Of a stretch of DNA of 44,166 nt, positions 16,304 through 23,884 are shown in pieces. Position 1 is the stretch's first letter; each line of letters begins with the position of its first letter. This DNA comes from Azohydromonas australica DSM 1124 (GTDB taxonomy: Bacteria; Pseudomonadota; Gammaproteobacteria; Burkholderiales; Burkholderiaceae_C). The notes beneath the pieces were generated by a model. The model saw only the letters and a list, made by a program, of their open reading frames with translations, was not told the DNA's origin and did no database searches. The stretch covers positions 1 through 44,166 of the forward strand of contig NZ_AUMO01000077.1 of assembly GCF_000430725.1 (NCBI RefSeq), read 5' to 3'. A program made the position numbers and the translations under genes.

Positions 16304-16330
16304 ATGAACATACTACACACATCTGTTCAT
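16304..16330. promoter_or_regulatory. Candidate operator, copy 5; best match to GAACA-N13-TGTTC
   Basis: Both halves are perfect: GAACA (16306-16310) and TGTTC (16324-16328). The outer bases extend the arms to ATGAACA and TGTTCAT. It ends only 13 bases before the ATG of the first gene of the operon that carries the TetR gene, so bound protein would block transcription or initiation there. Autoregulation is inferred. Confidence 0.65.
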
Positions 16331-16343
16331 TTTCGAGTCCGTC

Positions 16344-17576
16344 ATGAGCCGCACTCTTCCTGCCGCCTCTGAAGCGCCTGCCGATCCCGTGGCGGTGGCC
16401 AAGTCCCTGGCACCGTTGCTGGCACGGCACGCCGAGGAGGCCCAGGCGTTGCGCCGCCCCACGGATGGGGCCATTGCGGCGCTGCGCGAGGCGGGCCTGT
16501 TGGGGATGATGTTCCCGCGTCGCGCAGGGGGCACTGGCCACAAGCTCATCACACATGTGGAGACGGTGGCCGCGCTGGCCCGTGGCTGCCCGGGCACGGC
16601 GTGGGCGTTCGGGCTGCTTTCGGGGGTCACCGCCTCGGCCGCGTCCATGCCGCCGGCAGTGGGCCAGCGCGTGTTCAGCCGTGGAGACGAACTGGTGTGC
16701 AGCGTGGCGGGTCAAGCCGGTACCGCCCGGCCTGCCAAAGACGGTTACATCATCAACGGCACCTGGGGCTACGCCTCCGGTTGCATGCACGCGGCGTGGG
16801 CACTCAATGGCGTGCGCATCCTTGACGACGCGGGCAGCGTGGTGGATGCCGGTTTCGCCTTCCTGCCCCTGCCGCACGGGCCGCATGCCGATGCTACCGT
16901 ATCCGTCCTGGACACCTGGCATGTCGCCGGGCTGGCGGCTTCGGGCAGCCACACGGTACAGGCCAGGGATACTTTTGTGCCGAACGTGATGGTGCTGCGC
17001 TTCTCGCAGCTGCGCGCAGCAGCGGCCGGCGCACCGGCCTCGGCGCTGGAGCCGCGTGACCGCTGGCCGGTCGAGCCGTTGTTCCCGCTGGGAGTGCTTT
17101 CGCCCATGCTCGGAGCGGCCGAGGAGTTGCTCGAACAGGTCAAGGCCAACCTGCCGCGGCGCACGACGGTGGGCTGGAACTACTCGACCCAGGCCGATTC
17201 CCAGACGCTGGTGGGGCAGCTTGGCGAGGCGGCGCTGGAAGTTGACTCCGCCTGGCTGCACATCCGCCGCGCGGTGGCGATGATTGACGACACCGCGCAG
17301 CTGCGTCCGCTGTCCGGCCGGGAAAAGGCACGCATCCAGGCCGACTGCGGCTATGCGATGCGGCAGCTGCGCCGAGCGGCTGATCGTCTCATGGACATCG
17401 CCGGCCCGGGTGCCTTTGCCACCTCCAGCGCGCTGCAGCGCCTGTGGCGTGACTTGAGCCTGGGCAGCCGCCACACCGCGCTCAACGCGATGTTGGGCAG
17501 CGAGCTCTATGGCCGCGCGCTGCTGGGGCAGCCGTCGAATCTGGCACTGCTGGCCGACATCGGGGCGCCGGCATGA
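16344..17576 (+). CDS. Acyl-CoA-dehydrogenase-fold flavin monooxygenase (HsaA-like, group D), 410 aa
   Basis: The fold is that of acyl-CoA dehydrogenases, but the sequence follows the group D flavin-dependent hydroxylases such as HsaA. Examples are the N-terminal RRPTDGAIAALREAGLLGM, the central YIINGTWGYASGCMHAAW, and DTWHVAGLAASGSHTVQARD. These enzymes use reduced FMN/FAD supplied by a separate reductase to hydroxylate phenolic or related rings. A matching reductase is encoded at 25269 in the same operon. No acyl-CoA-dehydrogenase catalytic base is evident. First gene of the operon; the stop overlaps the TetR start (ATGA). The substrate is unknown. Confidence 0.87.
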   Translation: MSRTLPAASEAPADPVAVAKSLAPLLARHAEEAQALRRPTDGAIAALREAGLLGMMFPRRAGGTGHKLITHVETVAALARGCPGTAWAFGLLSGVTASAASMPPAVGQRVFSRGDELVCSVAGQAGTARPAKDGYIINGTWGYASGCMHAAWALNGVRILDDAGSVVDAGFAFLPLPHGPHADATVSVLDTWHVAGLAASGSHTVQARDTFVPNVMVLRFSQLRAAAAGAPASALEPRDRWPVEPLFPLGVLSPMLGAAEELLEQVKANLPRRTTVGWNYSTQADSQTLVGQLGEAALEVDSAWLHIRRAVAMIDDTAQLRPLSGREKARIQADCGYAMRQLRRAADRLMDIAGPGAFATSSALQRLWRDLSLGSRHTALNAMLGSELYGRALLGQPSNLALLADIGAPA

Positions 17577-18322
17577 GAAAGCACGCCGTCGCGGCCGCAG
17601 GCGAGCCGCTGCCACAGGGGCACACCAACGCCGATGCATCGCCTCCTCAGGACCACCGCGTGCGCGTCGCCGAGATCAAGCGCGAGCGCATGCGCGAGCG
17701 CCTGATCGAGGCCACCATGGCGGCGTATCTCGAGTGTGAGCCCGGCCACCACCCGGTGGTCGACGACGTGATCCGCATCGCCGAGGTCTCTCGCGGCAGC
17801 TTCTACAAGCATTTCGAGGCTATCGACGAGGTCTTTGCCGAGATCGGCCGGCGCATGGCCCGCGAGATGCTGCAGACCTATGGACGCCTGACCGCGTCCT
17901 TGCAGGATGGCGCCGCACGCATGGCCCTGGGCCCGCTCATGGCGCTGGTGCGCGCCGCGATGGAGCCCCGCCACGGCGCCTTCATCGCGCGCGTGGACTT
18001 CATCGAGTTCCTGGCCAGTGATGAGCCTCGTGCCAGCCTGGTCGCGATGAGCCTGCACGAGGGGCGCTTGCATGGTGCGGTGACCTTCGACTCGATACAG
18101 GCCGCCATGGACCTGGTCGTGGGCACCACTGTCGAAGGTGCACGACGCATCGTGCGCACGCGCACGCTCGACGGTGGCTACATCCGGGAACTTGCAGGCA
18201 TGGTGCTGCGCGGCCTGGGTGTCTCACCGCTGGCCGCAGACCGTGCTGTGAGCCAGGCGTGGCAGCGGCTGGTTGACGAGTCGGCCACGCTGTCCTGGTG
18301 GAAGCCGGTGAGCCCGGCCTGA
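17573..18322 (+). CDS. TetR/AcrR-family transcriptional regulator, 249 aa
   Basis: The N-terminal DNA-binding domain starts near residue 33 (RERMRERLIEATMAAYLE). It has a helix-turn-helix in VVDDVIRIAEVSRGSFYKHF at about residues 60-79, a clear TetR recognition-helix pattern, followed by an all-helical ligand-binding domain. The start overlaps the monooxygenase stop by four bases, so the regulator is made from the operon it may control. It is the only recognisable DNA-binding regulator in the catabolic part of the window. That makes it the best candidate to bind the repeated GAACA-N13-TGTTC element. Whether it represses is not shown by sequence. Confidence 0.92.
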   Translation: MRKHAVAAAGEPLPQGHTNADASPPQDHRVRVAEIKRERMRERLIEATMAAYLECEPGHHPVVDDVIRIAEVSRGSFYKHFEAIDEVFAEIGRRMAREMLQTYGRLTASLQDGAARMALGPLMALVRAAMEPRHGAFIARVDFIEFLASDEPRASLVAMSLHEGRLHGAVTFDSIQAAMDLVVGTTVEGARRIVRTRTLDGGYIRELAGMVLRGLGVSPLAADRAVSQAWQRLVDESATLSWWKPVSPA

Positions 18323-18355
18323 ATTTCAACTCGGCGCATCCTCGCAAGGAAACGT

Positions 18356-20011
18356 ATGCCTTCAAGCACGATCTACGACACCGCCATTGTCGGCGGTGGC
18401 CACAACGGGCTGGCCGCAGCCTGCTACCTCGCCGCGGAAGGCCGCAAGGTCGTCGTCATCGAGGCCTTCCACAAGGTCGGCGGCATGGCGTCCTCGGGCT
18501 ACTTGATACCGGAGGCACCGCAGCACCTGGTGCATCCCTGCGCCCTGGACCTGATGTCGTTGCGAGTGCATCCCATGATGCCGCAGGAGCTTGAACTCGA
18601 CCGCCATGGTTTCCGCCACGTGGAGATGACGCCCGCCTACGCCTACCTGCATCCGGACGGCAGCTCGCTGGTGTTCTGGCGCGACATCGAGAAGACGGCG
18701 GCCGAATTCCGCCGCTTCTCCGAGTCCGACGCCAAGGAGTTCCTGGCACTGATGCAACTGGTCAACGCCTTCATCGACATGGCGATTCCGATGATGCGGG
18801 TGGACCCGTCGCAGCGCAACCTGGGAGCCAAGTGGGAGGCGCTCAAGGCCGTGCTGCGCAACAGGCACCTGAAGCCCGAGATCATGGCGCTGGTAGGCTC
18901 CCCGGCCTACACGTCGATCATGGAGCGCTTCGAGCATCCTGTGACCCAGTCGGCGCTGTGCAGCCTGCTGGGCGCGGCCGGTCCGATCACCAACGAAGCC
19001 ACGGGCATCTACTTCGCACTGCTGGGCTTCATCCAGCGTTTCGGCGTGGGCCGTGTCATCGGCGGCATGCAAAGCATCTCCGACGCCCTGGCCTCGCGCT
19101 TGCGGGAACTCGGCGGCGAGATCCGTGTGTCCTCGCCGGTGGCGGAGATCGTCGCGCGCAACGGGCGCGCGCAGGGCGTGCGCCTGGTCGATGGCAGCAT
19201 GGTGCATGCCAGCGCCGTGATCGCTTCCATCCACCCGAAGGTTGCTTTCGAGCTCGTCACGCCCGGGGCCATCGAGCGCAGGCTGCTCACCCGCATGGCA
19301 CTGGCGCCGGCCAACGCGCATGGTGCCTCGCCGCTGAAGGTGGATGTGGCTCTGCGCGGCCAAGTGCAGGTGGGCAAGCACCAGGCGATGCGCACCGACG
19401 GCGTGGACCTGCGCAAGTGCGTGCTGCTCGTTGGCACGGTGGAGGCCGTGCTCGAGAACTTCCGCTCCAGCGCTCGCGGCGAGGTCCCCAAGCTGCCGTA
19501 CCTGTGGGTCACGGCGCCCAGCGCGGTGGATCCGTCGCAGGCACCCGAGGGCCAGGACGTGGTGTACCTGTACCCGGTGGCGATGCCCGTGAACCCCAAC
19601 GAAGGCTGGGACGCGATTCGCCAGCGCGTGGGCCAGATGGTCATCGACCAGGCCGACGCGTACATGCACGGCATCAAGACGCTTGAGATCGGCCGCCGTG
19701 TGGAGGCGGCGCCTGACCTGGCCCACCGGCTCAACGTACACAACGGCTGCGTGGTGCACATCGACACCGCCACCACCCGCTCGTCGCTGATGCGCCCGGC
19801 CGCAGGACTGGGCGGCGATACGCTGCCGGTGGCGGGGCTTTTCCTCGGCGGGGCCGGTATCCACCCGGGTGGGGGCATCAACGGGCTGCCGGGCCGCATC
19901 GCCGCCGGCCGCGTCCAGCGCTACCTGGCCAAGGCGCCCAAGGCTGTCGCTTCCGGGACCGTGCAGGACGCTGCGCGCGACAGTGCGCCGCAGGCGCGCT
20001 CCTCCTACTGA
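18356..20011 (+). CDS. FAD-dependent oxidoreductase of the phytoene-desaturase/PYROXD2 type, 551 aa
   Basis: N-terminal FAD-binding motif IVGGGHNGLAAACYLAAEGR followed by the acidic VVVIEA and KVGGMASS, the signature of the CrtI/PYROXD2 amine-oxidase-like superfamily. The C-terminal FAD contact GLFLGGAGIHPGGGINGLPG is also present. Such enzymes desaturate or isomerise carbon-carbon bonds in hydrophobic substrates. An AAGGA box precedes the ATG. It sits 33 bases after TetR and belongs to the same operon. A dehydrogenation step on a terpenoid- or steroid-like ring is plausible but unproven. Confidence 0.9.
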   Translation: MPSSTIYDTAIVGGGHNGLAAACYLAAEGRKVVVIEAFHKVGGMASSGYLIPEAPQHLVHPCALDLMSLRVHPMMPQELELDRHGFRHVEMTPAYAYLHPDGSSLVFWRDIEKTAAEFRRFSESDAKEFLALMQLVNAFIDMAIPMMRVDPSQRNLGAKWEALKAVLRNRHLKPEIMALVGSPAYTSIMERFEHPVTQSALCSLLGAAGPITNEATGIYFALLGFIQRFGVGRVIGGMQSISDALASRLRELGGEIRVSSPVAEIVARNGRAQGVRLVDGSMVHASAVIASIHPKVAFELVTPGAIERRLLTRMALAPANAHGASPLKVDVALRGQVQVGKHQAMRTDGVDLRKCVLLVGTVEAVLENFRSSARGEVPKLPYLWVTAPSAVDPSQAPEGQDVVYLYPVAMPVNPNEGWDAIRQRVGQMVIDQADAYMHGIKTLEIGRRVEAAPDLAHRLNVHNGCVVHIDTATTRSSLMRPAAGLGGDTLPVAGLFLGGAGIHPGGGINGLPGRIAAGRVQRYLAKAPKAVASGTVQDAARDSAPQARSSY

Positions 20012-20026
20012 GCCGTCCATTCCGAG

Positions 20027-20410
20027 GTGACCGAGGTGACCCAGCCACCAAGCCAGCCCATGCCCGAGGCATCGCGTATCCGCAGCCCCCTTTTCGACCA
20101 GGTCTTGCACTGGAAAACGGGCCGCAGGCAGGCGTTCATGGGCCTGTATCGCCGCATGGCCCACGCGGGGAGGACGCTGGAGTACGTCGGCAAGCACCAG
20201 GCCAGCGGCGATGGGGCCTGGGCTGCCGTGGAGCCGCGGTCGGACACCTGCAACCGGCAGCCGCAACTGCAGATGGTGGAGTGTCTGGTCAATGGCTCCG
20301 AGGCCGCACGCTGCCTGCGCAGCCGCTGGCCAGGGCCGCAAACCTTTTCCATTGGCATCGAGCTCCACAGCTTGCGTGCCGGCGCGCCGCACGCGCGGTT
20401 CTTTCATTGA
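20027..20410 (+). CDS. Small hypothetical protein, 127 aa
   Basis: I do not recognise this protein. The frame is open from a GTG 15 bases after the previous stop to 20410, with strongly GC-biased third positions as in its neighbours, which supports coding. It is soluble in appearance, with no TM segment or signal peptide. Trp, Arg and Cys are frequent (SRWPGPQTFSIGIELHSL near the end). An internal ATG at codon 12 (MPEASRIRSPLF) could be the start. It fills the gap before the SDR gene in an otherwise tightly packed operon. Confidence 0.5.
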   Translation: MTEVTQPPSQPMPEASRIRSPLFDQVLHWKTGRRQAFMGLYRRMAHAGRTLEYVGKHQASGDGAWAAVEPRSDTCNRQPQLQMVECLVNGSEAARCLRSRWPGPQTFSIGIELHSLRAGAPHARFFH

Positions 20411-20429
20411 TTCCATGGAGGCAGCGATC

Positions 20430-21212
20430 GTGAAACGATTCGAAGGCAAGTCGGCGCTGGTCACTGGTGCCGGCCGTGGCATCGGCCGCGCCATTGCACA
20501 GGCGCTGGCCGCCGAAGGAGCGCGTGTGCTGGTGTCGGCGCGTACCCGCGCTCATGGCGAGGCCGTGGTTGCGGCCATCCAGGAGCGCGGTGGCGAGGCC
20601 GTGCTTGCGGTGGGCGACATCGGCGTGCGCGAGGACATGCGTGCCACGGTGGCTGCAGCCGTGGAGGCCTTTGGCGGCCTGGACATCGCCGTGCACTGTG
20701 CGGCCGATGCAGCGATGGGGCGGGTGGCCGACATGGACGAGTCTGCGTTCGACCGCCAGGTGCACGCCAACATCCACTCGCTGTTCTGGTTGGCCCGTGA
20801 TGCGCTGCCGGCGCTCTCGCGCGCAAGCGACAAGGGGCGGCTGATCTACATCTCCTCGGGCGCGGCCAACCGCAGCTTCACGCCGGGGCTGATCCCCTAC
20901 ATGGCCAGCAAGGCCTACATGAACGCCTTCGCGCGCGGCCTGGCCAACGAGGTGGGCCACCAAGGGGTGCTGGTCAACGTGGTGGAGCCCGGGTTGATTG
21001 CCTCCGACCGCATGCGCGAGCACCTGAGCGACGACTTCAGCGCCCGCATTGCCCGGCCCTTCCCCGTGCCCCGCCCGGGCCTGCCCTCGGAGATCGCGGC
21101 GGCGGTACTGTTCCTGGCCTCCAGTGATGCGGCCTACATCACCGGCACGTCGTTGTTGGTGGACGGCGGCGCGACGATGGCGCCCATCGCGGGCATCGAG
21201 GACCAGCTTTGA
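20430..21212 (+). CDS. SDR-family oxidoreductase, 260 aa
   Basis: Classical SDR. TGAGRGIG is near the N-terminus, the catalytic Ser is in IYISSGAA, the Tyr/Lys pair is in PYMASKAYM, and LVDGGATM ends the fold. SARTR after beta-2 suggests NADP(H) preference. The GTG at 20430 is preferred because GGAGG lies 8 bases upstream and the product then starts at the usual place (KRFEGKSALVTG). An in-frame ATG at 20415 has no ribosome site. The stop overlaps the TTG start of the MFS gene. It probably acts on a hydroxy- or keto-intermediate of the pathway. Confidence 0.92.
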   Translation: MKRFEGKSALVTGAGRGIGRAIAQALAAEGARVLVSARTRAHGEAVVAAIQERGGEAVLAVGDIGVREDMRATVAAAVEAFGGLDIAVHCAADAAMGRVADMDESAFDRQVHANIHSLFWLARDALPALSRASDKGRLIYISSGAANRSFTPGLIPYMASKAYMNAFARGLANEVGHQGVLVNVVEPGLIASDRMREHLSDDFSARIARPFPVPRPGLPSEIAAAVLFLASSDAAYITGTSLLVDGGATMAPIAGIEDQL

Positions 21213-22513
21213 AGCCCGTGGCCTCGTCTCACAGCCAAGCTGGTCTGCCGGCCGGCCCGCACGGCGAGATCCGGCGCGGCTGGCCCGTGCTGTTCATGGC
21301 CCTCGCCGGTGTGAGCACCAGCGTCAGCGCGCTGCTGCTCTACAGCTTCGGTGCACTGGTGGTCCCACTGCAGGAAGCCTTTGGCTGGACACGCGCCGAG
21401 CTGCAGCTCACCTCCAGCTTCATTGCCGCAGGAGGGGCGTTGTCCGTCAACGCCGTGGGCTGGCTCAATGCACACCATGGGATGCGCCGCATCAGCGCCG
21501 TGTCGCTGCTGGCGCTGTCGCTGGGGCTGCTGGCCATGACGCAGCTGCAAGGCTCCATTGGCTGGCTCTACCTGGGCTACTTTCTCCTGCCCTTCCTGGG
21601 CCTGGGGACCACGCCGGTGACCTGGACCCAGTGGGTCAACCTTTGGTTCGAACGCCACCGCGGGTTTGCGCTGTCATTGGCGCTGTGCGGCACCGGCGTG
21701 GCTGCGGCTGTGCTGCCCCCGGCCATGACCTGGGCCGTGGGTCGGTGGGACTGGCGCGCCGGCTACGTGGTGCTGGCCCTGCTGCCCTTGCTGCTGACGC
21801 TGCCCTGGGCCCTGCGTGCGCTGCCAACCCGGTCCCAGGCACAGGCAGGCGCCGCGGCTGCGTTGCCCCTGGCGGGGATGCGCTTTGCGCAGGCGGTGCG
21901 CAGCCATCGGTTCTGGTTGTGCAACGTCGCGCTGGCGCTGGTGGTGGCAGGCGTGGTGGGCATGGTGGCCAACACCGTGCCGCTGCTGCGTGACCTGGGT
22001 CTGTCGGCGACTGCGGCCGGTGCCGTCTTCAGTGTCTTCGGCGCGGCGCTCATCGCCGGGCGGCTGCTGGTGGGCGTGCTGTTGGACCGCCTGTGGGCGC
22101 CGGGCGTGGCGGCCGTCACGCTGAGCCTGCCGGCACTGGGCTGTGCCATTTTCCTGCACGCCGACGCCAGCACACCTCTGGCGCTGCTCATGCTGGGCAC
22201 CGCCTTGGTAGGCGCAGGCTCGGGTGCGGAGTTCGACATCGCGGCCTACCTGGTGGCGCGCTACTTCGGGATGCGCGACTACGGCAAGGTCTTCGGCGTG
22301 CACCTGGGCGTGGCCACGGTCGGCTCGGCTGCGGCGCCGTTCCTGTTTGCGGCGCTGCTGCGCTCGGGCGGCGGCTACGGACCGTTGCTGCTGGTGTGCA
22401 TCGCCTGCTTCCTCTTCGGTCCCTTGCTGCTGCTGGCACTGGGCCGCTACCCGCGGTTCGACACCGCCGTGGACGAGCCTTGCGCCGCCGGCACGCCCGT
22501 GCGGGCCACTTGA
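21209..22513 (+). CDS. MFS transporter, 434 aa
   Basis: About 12 hydrophobic segments in two six-helix halves, with a cytoplasmic loop around residues 205-225. The pattern resembles monocarboxylate/oxalate-formate type MFS proteins (GWPVLFMALAGVSTSVSALLLYSFG, then GLSATAAGAVFSVFGAALIAGRLLVGVLLDR). It probably moves an organic acid or pathway compound across the inner membrane. The start is a TTG overlapping the SDR stop (TTGA); a GTG three codons downstream is possible. The P450 gene begins 33 bases later. Confidence 0.9.
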   Translation: MKPVASSHSQAGLPAGPHGEIRRGWPVLFMALAGVSTSVSALLLYSFGALVVPLQEAFGWTRAELQLTSSFIAAGGALSVNAVGWLNAHHGMRRISAVSLLALSLGLLAMTQLQGSIGWLYLGYFLLPFLGLGTTPVTWTQWVNLWFERHRGFALSLALCGTGVAAAVLPPAMTWAVGRWDWRAGYVVLALLPLLLTLPWALRALPTRSQAQAGAAAALPLAGMRFAQAVRSHRFWLCNVALALVVAGVVGMVANTVPLLRDLGLSATAAGAVFSVFGAALIAGRLLVGVLLDRLWAPGVAAVTLSLPALGCAIFLHADASTPLALLMLGTALVGAGSGAEFDIAAYLVARYFGMRDYGKVFGVHLGVATVGSAAAPFLFAALLRSGGGYGPLLLVCIACFLFGPLLLLALGRYPRFDTAVDEPCAAGTPVRAT

Positions 22514-22546
22514 GTTCTTACCCTGAGACAACCACTGGAGACCATC

Positions 22547-23827
22547 ATGAGCAACGTATCGAACGCTGAAAAGCTGGAGCAGGCCTACGCCAGCGTGTCC
22601 GACACCTACCGCGGCTTGACCGAAGACCTCTACGGCGCGTGCCGCCAGATGCGCGAGACAACGCCCGTCTACGAAGGCGACTACATCGCCAAGTTCCTTG
22701 GCGTGCCGACCAACGCCGGGTTGCAGGCCGGCACCAGGCCGACCTACGCGGTGTTCAAGTACCAGGACGTGATGAACGTGCTCAAGGACGCCAAGCGCTT
22801 CACCAGCAGCTTCATCCTCGAGGGCATGGGCAAGGTCTGGGACGGGCTGATGATCCTGGGCATGGACGGCGAGGCGCACCGCCACGTGCGTGCGCTGCTG
22901 CAGCCGGCCTTCATGCCGGACAACGTGAACAAGTGGCGTCCCAAGATCGATCGCGTGGTGCGCGAGGATTTCGTGCTGCCGATGCTGCCGAAGAAGAAGG
23001 CCGACCTCATGGACATGGGCCTGCACTTTCCGGTGCGGGTGATGTATGCGCTCGTCGGCTTCCCCGAGAACGACGCCGACGAGTACAACCAGTACGCCGC
23101 CTGGGCGCTGTCGATGCTGGCTGCCAACCAGCTTGACAAGGCCAAGGCCGAGGAAGGCCGCAAGATCGCCGCCCAGTCGGTCAAGAGCCTGTACGACGCA
23201 CTGATGGTGCAGGTCAAGCAACGCCGCGCCGAGGGCGCCAAGGGTGACGACCTCATCAGCCGGCTCATCAACGCCGAGTACGAGGGCCACAAGCTCGACG
23301 ATCACGAGGTCGCCACCTTCGCCCGCTCGCTGCTGCCCGCCGCCGGTGAGACGACCACGCGCACCTTCAGCGCGGCAATGACGTTCCTGCTCACGGTACC
23401 GGGCCTGGTGGAGCGCGTGCGCAGCGACCGCACGCTGGTGCCCAAGCTCATCGACGAGGCGGTGCGCTTCGAGCCGTCGTCCACCTTCAAGGTGCGCGAA
23501 ACCGCCGAGGACGTCGAGATCGGCGGCATCACCATTCCCAAGGGCTCGTTCGTGCAGTGCATGGTGGCCTCGGCCAATCGCGACCCGAGCGTGTTCGAGA
23601 ACCCCGACGTGTTCGACATCGACCGTCGGCAGAAGCCGTCGTTTGGCTTCGGCTTCGGGCCGCACATGTGCATCGGCCAGTTCGTGGCGAAGCTCGAGTT
23701 GCTGTGTGCCATCAACGCGCTGCTTGACCTGTGCCCGAACCTGCGCCTGGACCCGGAGCAGCCTTTGCCCAGGATCGAGGGCGCGCACCTGCGTGGCGCC
23801 AAGAGCGTGCACGTGATCTGGGATTGA
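22547..23827 (+). CDS. Cytochrome P450, 426 aa
   Basis: All main P450 signatures are visible. The oxygen-activating I-helix motif Ala266-Gly-Glu-Thr-Thr270 is present. The ExxR of the K-helix is Glu304-Ala-Val-Arg307. The haem loop FGFGPHMCIG has Cys375 as the iron ligand. The Glu at position 268 replaces the more usual Asp of AGxDT, a common bacterial variant. A soluble class I enzyme needing ferredoxin and reductase is expected; candidates are at 15648 and 3526. GGAG lies upstream of the ATG. It belongs to the 16344-28806 operon. The CYP family and substrate cannot be assigned by eye. Confidence 0.96.
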   Translation: MSNVSNAEKLEQAYASVSDTYRGLTEDLYGACRQMRETTPVYEGDYIAKFLGVPTNAGLQAGTRPTYAVFKYQDVMNVLKDAKRFTSSFILEGMGKVWDGLMILGMDGEAHRHVRALLQPAFMPDNVNKWRPKIDRVVREDFVLPMLPKKKADLMDMGLHFPVRVMYALVGFPENDADEYNQYAAWALSMLAANQLDKAKAEEGRKIAAQSVKSLYDALMVQVKQRRAEGAKGDDLISRLINAEYEGHKLDDHEVATFARSLLPAAGETTTRTFSAAMTFLLTVPGLVERVRSDRTLVPKLIDEAVRFEPSSTFKVRETAEDVEIGGITIPKGSFVQCMVASANRDPSVFENPDVFDIDRRQKPSFGFGFGPHMCIGQFVAKLELLCAINALLDLCPNLRLDPEQPLPRIEGAHLRGAKSVHVIWD

Positions 23828-23884
23828 GGCTGCGGCCCGATCCGCGACCGCCCGTACGACAGCAACCCGGACAGGACACGACCC

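Larger units (their letters stand above)
15972..16343. other. 372-base intergenic region
   Basis: I see no gene here. It contains a probable terminator hairpin for the ferredoxin at 16071-16091 and, at its right end, operator copy 5 directly before the next start codon. Confidence 0.6.
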
